Source: Halorussus ruber (GTDB taxonomy: Archaea > Halobacteriota > Halobacteria > Halobacteriales > Haladaptataceae). From it: a DNA stretch of 64,000 nt. The DNA lies in contig NZ_SBIT01000001.1 in the NCBI RefSeq assembly GCF_004765785.1, positions 372,001 to 436,000 of the forward strand, written 5' to 3'. Under the pieces are notes generated by a model, which was not told the DNA's origin, ran no database searches, and saw only the letters and a list, made by a program, of their open reading frames with translations. Positions 44,882-53,867 of the stretch are shown here, in pieces. Each line of letters begins with the position of its first letter. The stretch's first letter is position 1. Made by a program: the position numbers and the translations under genes.

Positions 44882-45226
44882 TCAGGATTCGGTCGTCGTG
44901 TTCGTCGGCGGCGCGGTCCGGTTCACGGTTCGGATGCCCAGGAGCGGTTCGTCCGTCGCCGCGACGAGCGCGCTGGTCCGGCTCCCCTCTGGCGTCCGTA
45001 GCGCGACGGCGTAGACGAGTTCACCCCGCTTGATGCCGGCGTTGACCACGGTTCCGTTCGTCCGGTTCTCGACCAGTCGGATGGCGTCGCCCACCGTCCG
45101 AAGTGCTGCGTAGTCGAACGCCTCGCCGCCCAAGAACGACCGTTCCACGACTTCGAGCGCGTGACGGAGGAGTTGGACCTCTCGATGGGCCTGACGCTGA
45201 GTTCGGGGGATGTGAAAGTTCGAGTT
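44882..45226 (-). pseudogene. 5'-truncated gene remnant
   Basis: The frame ends at 44882. A start can only be placed at GTG 45148 (88 residues: VERSFLGGEAFDYAALRT... to TVNRTAPPTNTTTES). Protein-like sequence continues upstream of that codon without any ATG, GTG or TTG (RTQRQAHREVQLLRHALEVV, helix-like) to about 45226, where AT-rich DNA begins. That suggests the real N-terminus, perhaps with a signal peptide or domain, was removed. No family was recognised; the part present has an alpha-beta pattern (VVNAGIKRGELVYAVALRTP). Confidence 0.5.
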
Positions 45227-45309
45227 CGAGACGTTTGGGAAATGAATATCTATATTTAGTGTTTATATTTATTTGTTAAATGGCTGTATTCATTTCCTGA
45301 GACAAGAGG

Positions 45310-45490
45310 GACCGGGGAAACCGCTGTAACTTCGAAAGCCCTTGCGCTCGGAACCGCAGGAGTAACCGGGACAGCAACGTCCTCGAAAGCCCTCGCACTC
45401 GGAACCGCAAGAGTAGATGGGACTGCAACGTCCTCGAAAGCCCTCGCACTCGGAACCGCAAGAGTAGATGGGACTGCAACGTCCTCGAAA
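45310..45490. repeat. 51-bp tandem repeat array
   Basis: About three and a half copies of a 51-bp unit (from CCCTCGCACTCGGAACCGCA through AGAGTAGATGGGACTGCAAC to GTCCTCGAAAG). The two central copies are identical and the outer ones diverged. Since 51 is a multiple of three, the minus strand reads as 17-residue peptide repeats, but composition and lack of start context argue against a gene. The last unit runs directly into composite element E2, whose left end (TCGAAAGCCCTCGC) is the same sequence. Confidence 0.85.
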
Positions 45491-45620
45491 GCCCTCGCGC
45501 GGTTCGCGGTCGCTCAGCGACATATCCTCGACTCACCTTCGCTTCGCTCGGTTCGTCTCGGATAGGGGTCGGCTGAGACGACCACGTACACGCGAACCGC
45601 GCTCGCCCTTTCAGTCCGCC
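45485..45620 (+). repeat. Composite hairpin element E2
   Basis: Outer 12-bp arms GCGCGGTTCGCG (45497-45508) and CGCGAACCGCGC (45591-45602) enclose nested stems CTCAGC/GCTGAG and TATCC/GGATA. A tip carries the loop TCGCTTCGCTC (45539-45549). The unpaired linker AGACGACCACG (45576-45586) precedes the right arm. Ends are TCGAAAGCCC and CCCTTTCAGTCC. Element E1 at 52821-52950 has the same layout with different paired bases. The remaining 45621-45694 holds nothing recognised. Confidence 0.8.
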
Positions 45621-45694
45621 AAGGGGGTGGTTGCTCTACTGGCCGAAACCAGCCAGTAGGTACGCTACTCGAAAAATACTCTCCTGTCGCGTCC

Positions 45695-46024
45695 TCAGAA
45701 CCGGTCGGTACGGCCCGAGGAGGCCCACGCATCAGTCGGCGCACTCTTCGGCACGCGGCCGGCGCGGCCCTGAAGGCCGCGCAGGCGGCCCGCGAACGAC
45801 CAGCGTTTGCCCTGCCACGTCTCCTCGTCGTCGTCCGCCGCCGCGGCGGCCGCGGCCTCCTGCGCTCGGAGGTGGGCACCGATGGCGGCGGCGATGGCGG
45901 CGGCCTCCTCGTCGGTGGCGTCGTCCGGGATGGTCACGTCCACGCCAGCGAGCGGTCCGTCGGATGCTGAGGTGGCGGGGGCGTCCTCCTCGGACTCGGC
46001 CTCCTCAGAGCGGGATGTTGCCAT
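45695..46024 (-). CDS. pccX: Acyl-CoA carboxylase small (epsilon-like) subunit PccX
   Basis: A 109-residue protein. An acidic N-terminal half includes the segment [20 protein letters not shown], typical of the AccE/PccX small subunits. An Ala-rich helix follows, then a basic Trp-containing tail ([20 protein letters not shown]). In haloarchaeal propionyl-CoA carboxylase this third polypeptide is needed for activity, along with PccA and PccB. It starts 20 nt before the pccB stop, so translation is coupled. Its partner pccA is displaced downstream. Confidence 0.88.
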   Translation of the reverse strand: MATSRSEEAESEEDAPATSASDGPLAGVDVTIPDDATDEEAAAIAAAIGAHLRAQEAAAAAAADDDEETWQGKRWSFAGRLRGLQGRAGRVPKSAPTDAWASSGRTDRF

Positions 46025-47555
46025 GTTTCTTGTCCGGGAGTTCGTCGCGCTTGCTCTGGAGCATTTCGAGGTCGTCCACGAGTCGCGGGCGAGTGTCCTG
46101 CGGTTCGATAACGTCGTCCACGAACCCGCGGTCTGCGGCGGTGTAGGGGTTGGCGAACTCCTCGCGGTACTCGTCGATGAGTTCCTGGCGGCGGGCGTCG
46201 GTGTCCTCGGCCTCGTCCAACTCGTCGCTGTAGAGGACGTTGACCGCGCCCTTCGGCCCCATCACCGCGATTTCCGCGGTCGGCCACGCGTAGTTCACGT
46301 CCGCGCCGATGTGTTTCGAGGCCATCACGTCGTAGGCTCCGCCGTAGGCCTTCCGGGTGATGACCGTCATCAGCGGCACGGTGGCCTCCGAGTAGGCGTA
46401 GAGCAACTTCGCGCCGTGGCGGATGATACCCCCGTGTTCCTGGTCCGTGCCGGGCATGAAGCCGGGCACGTCCACGAACGTCAGGATGGGGATGTTGAAC
46501 GAGTCGCAGAACCGGACGAATCTGGCCCCCTTCTCCGAGGACTCGATGTCGAGCGTCCCGGCGTTGACGCGGGGCTGGTTGGCGACGACGCCGATGGAAC
46601 GGCCGTCGAGGCGCGCGAAGCCGATGACGATGTTCTTGGCGTAGCCCTCCTGTACCTCGAAGAACGAGTCCTCGTCCACCACGCCGTCGATGACCCGCGT
46701 CATGTCGTAGGGCTTCTTGGGCTGGTCGGGGACGATGGATTTGAGTTCGTCGTCGCGGCGCTCGGGGTCGTCCCACGGTTCGACTCTCGGCGGGTCCTCG
46801 ACGTTGTTCTGCGGGACGTACGACAGCAGGCGGCGGATGTCGTCTAGAGCCTCCTCTTCGCTCTTCTCGGAGAAGTGCGAGACGCCGGAGGTCGATTCGT
46901 GGGTCTTCGCGCCCCCGAGTTCCTCGAAGGTGACCTCCTCGCCCGTGACCGTCTCGATGACGTCCGGGCCGGTGATGAACATGTGGCTGGTGTCCTCGAC
47001 CATGAAGATGAAGTCCGTGATGGCGGGCGAGTAGACCGCACCGCCAGCGCACGGACCCATGATGGCCGAAATCTGGGGGATGACGCCCGATGCTTCCGTG
47101 TTCCGCCGGAAAATCTCGGCGTAGCCCGCCAGCGAGGCGACGCCCTCCTGAATCCGGGCACCCGCCGAGTCGTTCAGGCCGACAACGGGCGCGCCGACTT
47201 CCATCGCCTTGTCCATGACCTTGCAGACCTTCTCGGCGAACACCTCGCCGAGCGACCCGCCGAAGACGGTGAAGTCGTGGGCGAAGACGAAGACCTTGCG
47301 ACCGTTGACCTCGCCGTAGCCCGTCACGACGCCGTCGCCTTTGATTTGCTTCTCCTCCATCCCGAAGTTGTGGCTCCGGTGGGTCCGGAGTTGGTCGAAC
47401 TCCTGGAAGGTGCCGTCGTCGAGGAAGTAGTCGATGCGCTCGCGCGCGGTCATCTTACCCTTCTCGTGCTGGGACTCGATGCGGTCCTCACCGCCGCCTT
47501 TCAGGGCCTCCTCGCGCAGTTCGCGTAACTCGGCAATCTTGTCTTCCATCGTCAT
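46005..47555 (-). CDS. pccB: Acyl-CoA carboxylase carboxyltransferase subunit
   Basis: A 516-residue carboxyltransferase with two crotonase-fold halves. N-terminal half: [39 protein letters not shown] and [19 protein letters not shown] (first oxyanion hole). C-terminal half: [38 protein letters not shown] and [20 protein letters not shown] (second). It transfers the carboxyl group from biotin on PccA to propionyl- or acetyl-CoA. It is first of the pccB-pccX pair. Substrate specificity cannot be fixed by eye. Confidence 0.95.
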   Translation of the reverse strand: MTMEDKIAELRELREEALKGGGEDRIESQHEKGKMTARERIDYFLDDGTFQEFDQLRTHRSHNFGMEEKQIKGDGVVTGYGEVNGRKVFVFAHDFTVFGGSLGEVFAEKVCKVMDKAMEVGAPVVGLNDSAGARIQEGVASLAGYAEIFRRNTEASGVIPQISAIMGPCAGGAVYSPAITDFIFMVEDTSHMFITGPDVIETVTGEEVTFEELGGAKTHESTSGVSHFSEKSEEEALDDIRRLLSYVPQNNVEDPPRVEPWDDPERRDDELKSIVPDQPKKPYDMTRVIDGVVDEDSFFEVQEGYAKNIVIGFARLDGRSIGVVANQPRVNAGTLDIESSEKGARFVRFCDSFNIPILTFVDVPGFMPGTDQEHGGIIRHGAKLLYAYSEATVPLMTVITRKAYGGAYDVMASKHIGADVNYAWPTAEIAVMGPKGAVNVLYSDELDEAEDTDARRQELIDEYREEFANPYTAADRGFVDDVIEPQDTRPRLVDDLEMLQSKRDELPDKKHGNIPL

Positions 47556-47645
47556 GCTCGTCGAACCCTCCGATGGCTACTCATTGAGCGATTTGATGGC
47601 CACGGAGCGGAAAAACGTTCCTAAAGAGGCGAAGAAAGCGAGGGC

Positions 47646-49010
47646 CTACCCCAGAACCGCCGTGACCAGACTGGTCAGCGAGAACCCGGCCAGCGAGAGG
47701 AGGTTGACCGCGAGCGTGCCGACCAGAAAGAGGGGCAGAATCGTCCGGACCGACCAGAGCCACGCCGGGCCGACCGACCGGACCCGCGACCCCGCGCCGG
47801 TCGAGTACTCCGCGAGGGCGTCCTTGCCCAGCACCCACCCGACGAACACGAGGAATCCGGCGAGCCCGGCGGTCAGCATTAGGTCCACGAGCGTCCCCGC
47901 CACGAAGCCGAACAGCGCGGGATTCAGCGCGTTCGCGCTTCCGGTCAGCAGGACGAGGCCGGCGAGCGAGAGGGTCGCGGTCCGGCGCGAGATGTCGTGT
48001 TCGTCCACGAGGTACGCAACCGGAATTTCGAGCATGCTAATCGACGAGGAGAGCGCCGCGAGGACGATGACGCCGAAGAAGACGACCGCGAGGAACCGTC
48101 CGAGCGGAACCTGCGAGAACGCGCCCGCCAGACTCACGAACAGCGCGCCGGGACCGCCGCCGGAGGCCGCGGGACCGGTCAACTCGCCGAAGGTGGCGAA
48201 CAGCAGGGGGAAGACCACGAAGCCAGCGAGGACGCCGACGCCGGTGTTCAGCACCGCGATGAGGCTCCCGTCGGAGGCCAGATTGTGGTCGTCGCCGAGA
48301 TAGGAGGCGTAGGTAATCATCGTGCCGACGCCGAGTGAGAGGGTGAACAGCGCCTGTCCGGCCGCCGCGCCCAGCACGTCGAAGAAGTTCGCCCGGAGGT
48401 AGGCGGCGTCGAAGTCGAGGTAGAACGAGAGACCCGCGCCCGCTCCAGGTCGGGTGACTGCCCAGCCAGCGAGCGCGACCAGCAGAATCACGATTGCGGG
48501 CATCATGATTTTGGTCGCCCTCTCGATGCCGTCTCGAATCCCGCCGACCACGACGAGGGCGGTCAGCGCGAGGAAGCCGACGTGGAAGCCGACCGCGCCG
48601 AGACCGTAGTCGATGGCCTTGAAGTACTCGCCCGGCGACCCGAAGTACCCGCCGGTGAAACTGGCGACGAAGTACCGGAGAATCCACCCGCCGACGACGC
48701 TGTAGAACGACAGTAGGACGATTGCGGTGACGACGCCGAAGAGGCCGACCGCGCCCCACGACTTCGACCCGGAGGAGAGCCGATAGAGCGCGCCCGCCGG
48801 GTTGCGCTGGGAGCGCCGCCCGATGACGAACTCCGCGAGCAGGCCGGGGACCCCGACCAGCAGGACGATTGCGAGATATACGACCAGAAACGCGCTCCCG
48901 CCGTTTTCGGCCGTCATCCAGGGGAAGCGCCAGACGTTACCGAGCCCGACCGCGCTCCCGACCGCGGCGAGGATGAAACCGAGGCGGGTGCGCCACGATT
49001 CACGTGTCAT
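47646..49010 (-). CDS. Sodium:neurotransmitter symporter (SNF/NSS) family transporter
   Basis: A 454-residue LeuT-fold secondary transporter with about eleven to twelve membrane helices. TM1 holds the Na+ and substrate-binding unwound segment GSAVGLGNVWRFPWMTAENG (about 15-34). TM6 and TM8 equivalents are QALFTLSLGVGTMITYASYL and FFGVIVLAALSSSISMLE. It imports an amino acid or related solute with Na+. The start 49010 (MTRESWRTRLGF) is preferred; upstream codons are non-coding. A paralogue lies 205 nt upstream on the same strand. Confidence 0.9.
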   Translation of the reverse strand: MTRESWRTRLGFILAAVGSAVGLGNVWRFPWMTAENGGSAFLVVYLAIVLLVGVPGLLAEFVIGRRSQRNPAGALYRLSSGSKSWGAVGLFGVVTAIVLLSFYSVVGGWILRYFVASFTGGYFGSPGEYFKAIDYGLGAVGFHVGFLALTALVVVGGIRDGIERATKIMMPAIVILLVALAGWAVTRPGAGAGLSFYLDFDAAYLRANFFDVLGAAAGQALFTLSLGVGTMITYASYLGDDHNLASDGSLIAVLNTGVGVLAGFVVFPLLFATFGELTGPAASGGGPGALFVSLAGAFSQVPLGRFLAVVFFGVIVLAALSSSISMLEIPVAYLVDEHDISRRTATLSLAGLVLLTGSANALNPALFGFVAGTLVDLMLTAGLAGFLVFVGWVLGKDALAEYSTGAGSRVRSVGPAWLWSVRTILPLFLVGTLAVNLLSLAGFSLTSLVTAVLG

Positions 49011-49214
49011 TGGCACACACTCGCTCACACGGCCATAAGAGTTTTTCGAGTTACAAATCGTAAATTCGGAAATACAATGCTCTTTCGGGCGTGATTCGGT
49101 AGTTCTTCGCAACACTTTCCGGAGAATTTTGGAGAGGGTTCTACGAAGCGTAGATTCTCCTCCGTATCTGCGGGATATCAGCTACGATTCGTAACCGAGG
49201 AGAGAGGGGACGGC

Positions 49215-50549
49215 TTAGAAGTAGGCTCCCGACGCGAGGCCGGACGAGAGCGCCTTGACGCCGAGGTAGAGCGTCACGATGACGGCGACGGGGACGACGA
49301 GTCGGACCCACCACAGCCACGCCGAGGTGAACGAATCGCCGACGGACGACCCTCGACCGAGTTCGTCGATGGCCTCCCGGTCGGCGACCCAGCCGACGAA
49401 GACGGCCAGCAGCAGCACCGAGATGGGGAGCAGGAGCTTGAACACCAGGTCGTTGTAGAACCCGAGCCACGACGTGCCGAACGTCGCGGGCACGCCGATG
49501 AGAGCGATGAGACCGCCCATCGCCACGGCGGTCGTCGAACGCTTGTAGCCGTGGTTCTCGCTGACGTACGAAACCGGGACCTCCAGCAGGCTGATGGAAC
49601 TGGAGAGGGCCGCGAACAGCAGGATGGCGAAGAAGACGAAGCCGATGATGCCCCCCGCGGGCAGGCTACCGAACGCACCGGCGAGTGCGACGAACGCGGT
49701 TCCGGGACCGCCGCCTGCGCCCTCTGCACCGCCCGTGGCGAACAGAATCGGGAAGACCACGAAACCGGCCAGCAGCGCGATGAGGGTGTTGACGACCACG
49801 ATGGCTCCGCCGTCGGCCGGGAGGCTGTCGTCGCGGCCGAGGTACGACGAGTAGGCGATCATGACGCTGAACCCGAGCGAGAGGGTGAAGAAGGCCTGAC
49901 CCATCGCGGGCGGGACGATAGAGCCGAAGTTACTGGCGATGACGCCGAAGTCCGGCGAGAGGTAGTAGCTGTAACCCTCGGTCGCGCCGTCGAGCGTCGT
50001 CGCCCAACCGGCGAGCGCGACGAGGAGAACCAGCACGCCGGGAATCATGACCTTGGTCGCGCGCTCGATGCCGTCGGTGACGCCGGAGGCCACGATGCCG
50101 ATGGTCAGCAGCATGAAGACGAGGTGGCCGCCGATAGCGGTCGGCCCCGAGGCGACGGACCCGAAGTAGGCTCCGGCGTCGGCGAAGTACGCGCCGGTCG
50201 CGCTACCGACGATGTAGCTCAGGACCCAGCCGCCGACGACGCTGTAGAACGACAGCGTGATGAGCGACGAAAACAGGCCGAGGCCGCCGGTGAACGACCA
50301 GTTATTGTATCCGATTTTGCCGAAGGAGGCGACGGGGTTCTGCTCGCCGCGCCGACCGATGACGAACTCGACCATCATGGTCGGGAAGCCGATGAGGAAG
50401 ACGGCCGCCAAGTAGACCACGAGGAAGGCCGCGCCGCCGTTCGCTGCGGTCTGGAAGGGGAAAGACCAGATGTTCCCGAGTCCGACCGCGCTCCCGACCG
50501 CGGCGAAGATGAATCCTATCCGACTCGTCCATGTCTCGCGTTGTGCCAT
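49215..50549 (-). CDS. Sodium:neurotransmitter symporter (SNF/NSS) family transporter, paralogue
   Basis: A 444-residue paralogue of the gene at 47646. It has TM1 motif GSAVGLGNIWSFPFQTAANG, TM6 QAFFTLSLGFSVMIAYSSYL and TM8 AILLFAALSSSISLLEVPVS. Compared with its neighbour, TM1 has SFPFQT where the other has RFPWMT, which could change substrate choice. The short C-terminus matches prokaryotic NSS proteins. It is part of a likely two-gene transcript or tandem duplication. Confidence 0.9.
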   Translation of the reverse strand: MAQRETWTSRIGFIFAAVGSAVGLGNIWSFPFQTAANGGAAFLVVYLAAVFLIGFPTMMVEFVIGRRGEQNPVASFGKIGYNNWSFTGGLGLFSSLITLSFYSVVGGWVLSYIVGSATGAYFADAGAYFGSVASGPTAIGGHLVFMLLTIGIVASGVTDGIERATKVMIPGVLVLLVALAGWATTLDGATEGYSYYLSPDFGVIASNFGSIVPPAMGQAFFTLSLGFSVMIAYSSYLGRDDSLPADGGAIVVVNTLIALLAGFVVFPILFATGGAEGAGGGPGTAFVALAGAFGSLPAGGIIGFVFFAILLFAALSSSISLLEVPVSYVSENHGYKRSTTAVAMGGLIALIGVPATFGTSWLGFYNDLVFKLLLPISVLLLAVFVGWVADREAIDELGRGSSVGDSFTSAWLWWVRLVVPVAVIVTLYLGVKALSSGLASGAYF

Positions 50550-50691
50550 GTGTGAGGGTAGCTTTCAAACGCCTCTGTATAAACGACACGATTTCAGTTT
50601 CGTCGGGCGATTTTTGCCCGATTTGTTCGTGTCAACGAGTACGACGGAGGGGAGAATTTGACGAACGTCAAAAGGAAAGATATCTTATAAT

Positions 50692-51435
50692 TCAGGCCTC
50701 GCCGTAAACCGGGACCGCCGCGCCGCTGGTGACCGAGGTGGCGTCCGAGCAGAGGACCAGAATCGTCTCGGCGATGTCGGCGGGGTCCACCCATTTGTCG
50801 TGGTCGGCGTCGGGCATCATCTCGCGGTTGGCGGGCGTGTCGATGACGCTCGGCATGACAGCGTTGGCCCGGACCTCGCCCGCGTTCTCCTCGGCGATGG
50901 TCTCGGTCAGCAGGCGGACGCCCGCCTTCGACGCCCGGTAGGGACCGTCGCCCTCGCCGCCTTCGAGCGACGAGCGGGCGCTGACGCTGACTATCGCGCC
51001 CTGTTCGCCCTCTCGGTCGCTCCCGTTACCGCCGCCATCGCGCAGATGGGGCAGGGCGTGCTTGCTGGCCAGAAACATCGTCTTGAGGTTCACGTCGAAG
51101 AGGAAGTCGAACGTCTCGGCGTCGGTCTCCTCGATTGGCGTGCCGCCGCGCCACGTGCCAGCGATGTTGGCGAGGTAGTCGAGGCCGCCGTGGTCGTCGG
51201 CGACTTCCGAGACGACGCGCTCGACGTCGGACTCGTCGGTGAAGTCGCCCTCGTAGAAGTGGATGCGCTCGCGGTCGGCATCGAGGGCGGTGTCCTCGTC
51301 GTCGGGCGCGACCACGTCCGCCGCGGCGACGGTCGCCCCCGCGTCGGCGAACGCTCGGCAGACCGCGCTTCCGAGCGCGCCGCTGGCTCCGGTCACGAGT
51401 GCCACGTCGTCGCTGAAGTCGAAGCTGACGCTCAT
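50692..51435 (-). CDS. Short-chain dehydrogenase/reductase (SDR)
   Basis: A 247-residue classical SDR. The cofactor loop is TGASGALGSAV (15-25), with acidic AAADVV suggesting NAD(H) preference. NIAGTW follows, then the catalytic Ser in VSVSARSSLEGG and YxxxK in GPYRASKAGV (about 166-170). The C-terminal motif VTSGAAVPVYG fits 3-oxoacyl-ACP-reductase-like members. It interconverts an alcohol and ketone; the substrate is unknown. Downstream is a 140-nt gap, then the symporter; upstream lies a possible small truncated frame. Confidence 0.9.
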   Translation of the reverse strand: MSVSFDFSDDVALVTGASGALGSAVCRAFADAGATVAAADVVAPDDEDTALDADRERIHFYEGDFTDESDVERVVSEVADDHGGLDYLANIAGTWRGGTPIEETDAETFDFLFDVNLKTMFLASKHALPHLRDGGGNGSDREGEQGAIVSVSARSSLEGGEGDGPYRASKAGVRLLTETIAEENAGEVRANAVMPSVIDTPANREMMPDADHDKWVDPADIAETILVLCSDATSVTSGAAVPVYGEA

Positions 51436-51439
51436 ACCC

Positions 51440-51607
51440 GGTGGGACGACGGCCGGAGTGATAACGTTCGGGCCGGAGTTCCGTCGCGGCGAACGCGGCG
51501 AGTTCGCGTGCGAACTCAGCCCGCGCCTTCTCAGTCCAGTCGGCGCGACTCGTGACCGCGAACAAGCCGACGAGGAGACCAGCGATGACCAGACCAGAGG
51601 GAAACAA
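51440..51607 (-). pseudogene. Possible small membrane-protein fragment upstream of the SDR gene
   Basis: From ATG 51607 the minus strand reads MFPSGLVIAGLLVGLFAVTS, then RADWTEKARAEFARELAAFA, with codon bias like real haloarchaeal genes. The frame then continues into the SDR gene, where it is only a shadow. It looks like the N-terminus of a small membrane protein whose end was lost, or a very short gene with a missing stop. Support is limited to composition and the hydrophobic helix. Confidence 0.3.
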
Positions 51608-51695
51608 TATTAGCCATCTACTGATTGTTTAGGTGTCCTAAAGAAATAAATAGTTATATCTGGCCGCTCTCTCTCCGTGACGGTCCGCCATCTGG

Positions 51696-52652
51696 CTACG
51701 GTTCCACGACCAACTTGCCGAGGAAGCTGTTGTGCAGGACCGCCTTCTGGGCGTCGGCGGCGTGGTTCAGGTCGTAGCGGTTCGAGACGCGCGGCCGGAG
51801 GTCGCCCTCCTCCAGCATCCACGCCAGTTTCCGTAGGACCGCCGAGATATCGGGCGTGTTGAACATGCTCATCAGGTGGAGGGTCATCTCCTGCCCGCGG
51901 GCGACCGCGATGTCGCCGAACCCGGCCTTCGGTTGGGTGTTGCCGATGCCGACGACGCGGACGCCGGTCGTGCCGACCTCGGCGTCGAAGTCGAGGTACT
52001 GGTCGAGTCGGTGGTCCACGATTACGTCCGGGCGTCCGGCGTCCACGACCGCGTCGGCGAGGTCGTCGCGGCCGTAATCGACCGTCACGTCCGCGCCTAA
52101 GTCTTCGAGTTGGTCGTGATACTCCTTGGAGGCGGTCGTGACGACGCGGGCACCCGAGGAGGCCGCAATCTGAACCGCGGCGTGGCCGACGCCGCCGTTG
52201 CCGCCGTGGACGAGACAGGTTTCGGCGGGTTCGAGGCCCGCGTGGTCCACCAGCGCCCGCCACGCGGTCACGCCGACCAGCGCGGCCGCCGCACCCTCGG
52301 CGAAGTCCACGCGGTCGGGCAAGCGGGCCACGCGGTCGGTCGGCGCGACGGCGAACTCGGCGTAGGTCCCCTGCCGGTCGTTGCCGAGGCCGGTGCCGAA
52401 CACGCGGTCGCCCTCGGTGAACTCTGTTACCTCCTCGCCGACCGCGTCCACCACGCCCGCGAAGTCCGACCCCGGAATCATCGGCAGGGCGGCGGGGTCG
52501 TAGCTCCCCTCGCGGAAGTAGGTGTCCACCGGGTTGACGCCCGCGGCCTCGACTTCGACCCGGATTTCCCCGGGGCCGGGGTCGGGCTGTTCTGTCTCCT
52601 CGACTGTCAGTACGTTCGGGCCGCCGTGTTCGTGGTATCGGACTGCTCGCAT
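51696..52652 (-). CDS. Zinc-independent NADPH:quinone reductase (MDR family)
   Basis: A 318-residue medium-chain reductase. The N-terminal GroES-like domain starts MRAVRYHEHGGPNVL, with VEAAGVNPVDTYFREG. The Rossmann domain has CLVHGGNGGVGHAAVQIAAS (about 144-163). Zinc ligands of alcohol dehydrogenases are absent, so it belongs with quinone oxidoreductases, reducing quinones or enones with NADPH. The start 52652 replaces a longer in-frame reading. It stands alone, with element E1 upstream. Confidence 0.9.
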   Translation of the reverse strand: MRAVRYHEHGGPNVLTVEETEQPDPGPGEIRVEVEAAGVNPVDTYFREGSYDPAALPMIPGSDFAGVVDAVGEEVTEFTEGDRVFGTGLGNDRQGTYAEFAVAPTDRVARLPDRVDFAEGAAAALVGVTAWRALVDHAGLEPAETCLVHGGNGGVGHAAVQIAASSGARVVTTASKEYHDQLEDLGADVTVDYGRDDLADAVVDAGRPDVIVDHRLDQYLDFDAEVGTTGVRVVGIGNTQPKAGFGDIAVARGQEMTLHLMSMFNTPDISAVLRKLAWMLEEGDLRPRVSNRYDLNHAADAQKAVLHNSFLGKLVVEP

Positions 52653-52820
52653 GGAAGTGGGTACGCGGTTGTGGCTGATAAAGTCGGACGGTGAAGTCAA
52701 ATCTGACAGTCGGAAGGCTCGGCGGCGACTGATAACTCAGCAGAGAGCGTTTCTTGAAGCCGCTTCCCGGTCGCTCTGCATGGCTACAGCTACGACAGCA
52801 ACTGAGGTGGTGAACGTTTT

Positions 52821-52950
52821 TTGAAGCCCCCGCCCGGTCGCGGTCGCTGAGCAGGATATTCGGGGCCTCTCCGCACAACCCGGCCCCGAATAGTTGCCTG
52901 CTCAGACGACCACGGGTCTCCGACCCGCGACCGGGCGGCCCCTTCATCCA
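52821..52950 (+). repeat. Composite hairpin element E1
   Basis: Outer 14-bp arms CCGCCCGGTCGCGG (52830-52843) and CCGCGACCGGGCGG (52925-52938) enclose CTGAGCAGG/CCTGCTCAG (52847-52855, 52897-52905) and then ATTCGGGGCC/GGCCCCGAAT (52858-52867, 52882-52891). The unpaired linker AGACGACCACG is at 52904-52914. Ends are TTGAAGCCCC and CCCCTTCATCC. Same architecture as E2 with different stem bases. The rest of 52653-53075 holds no gene. Confidence 0.85.
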
Positions 52951-53075
52951 CCCACACTGTCGGCTGTCAGGCCGAGCGCATCCTCAGTGGTTCGGTCAGT
53001 CGAGCGTACCCTCGGCGGCTGATTCACCGAGCGCATCCGCGGCGGTTGGGTCGCCGGGCGCACCCACACCCGGAC

Positions 53076-53867
53076 TCAGAGGTAGCCGTCGAGTTTCTCG
53101 GCGCTGAGTTCCAGATAGTCGAAGTCGAAGGTGTAGACCTCGACCGAAACCGTGCCCTCCCAGTCCTCGCGGAGGGGTGCCAGCGCGGTGTCGAAGTCGG
53201 TCGTCCCCGACCCCGTGGGGACGTGTTCGTCGGCGTCTTCACGGGCGTCGTTGACGTGGACGTGGGAGATGCGGTCGCCGTGGTCGTCCAGAAAGTCGGC
53301 GGTGTCCTCGGCGTCGAACCCATCGACGCGGGCGTGGCCGGTGTCGAAGGTCATCGACGCCTCGGTGTCGGCGAACACCCGGTCGAAGTGGTGAATGGTG
53401 AACGGAACGCCCGGCAGGTTCTCGACGCAGATTTCGACCCCGCGGTCGGCGGCGAACTGGTCGAGTTCCCGAATCGCCGAGAGCAGGTTCGGCGCGACCG
53501 ATTCGAGGTCCCACTCCGGCGGTCGGGCGCTGGTCCCGGCGTGGAGGACCGCCTTCTCGGCTCCCATCTCGGCCGCCAGCTCGATGCAGGCACGCTGTTC
53601 GGAGAGCGACCCCTGCCGGACCGGCGCGCGGGGCGACCCGATTTCGATGTCCACGAACGGGAGGTGGACCAGCAGGTCGAGGTCCTCGTCGTCCACCAGC
53701 GACTCGACCGCCCCGGCGTCGAGTTGGGTGCGCTCGGTCGCGCCGTCCACGTAGAGTTCCACGAAGTCGAAGCCGATTCGCGCGCCCTCCCGAATCGCCT
53801 CGCGCCACGACACCGCCCCGGTGTGGGTCTGAGTGACGTACCCCCGGCGGACGCTCGCGTCGGTCAC
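53076..53867 (-). CDS. Xylose-isomerase-like TIM-barrel protein
   Basis: A 263-residue sugar-phosphate isomerase/epimerase-type barrel. VTQTHTGAVSWREAI opens the barrel, LLVHLPFVDIEIGSP (about 68), AEKAVLHAGTSARPPEW, CVENLPGVPFTIHH with a metal Glu, MTFDTGHARVDGF and ISHVHVNDARED (His and Asp ligands), and VSVEVYTFDFDYL near the end. It probably isomerises a sugar or acts as an AP-endonuclease-like fold without DNA function. The start is GTG 53867, overlapping the stop of the upstream nucleotidyltransferase-HAD fusion (GTGA), so the two work together. Confidence 0.85.
   Translation of the reverse strand: MTDASVRRGYVTQTHTGAVSWREAIREGARIGFDFVELYVDGATERTQLDAGAVESLVDDEDLDLLVHLPFVDIEIGSPRAPVRQGSLSEQRACIELAAEMGAEKAVLHAGTSARPPEWDLESVAPNLLSAIRELDQFAADRGVEICVENLPGVPFTIHHFDRVFADTEASMTFDTGHARVDGFDAEDTADFLDDHGDRISHVHVNDAREDADEHVPTGSGTTDFDTALAPLREDWEGTVSVEVYTFDFDYLELSAEKLDGYL

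Noticed and set aside
45276-45536. ORF with 17-residue repeats on the minus strand
   Set aside because: The peptide repeat is only a by-product of the 51-bp DNA array. There is no good start context, two minus-strand frames stay open alike, and composition is not halophilic-protein-like.
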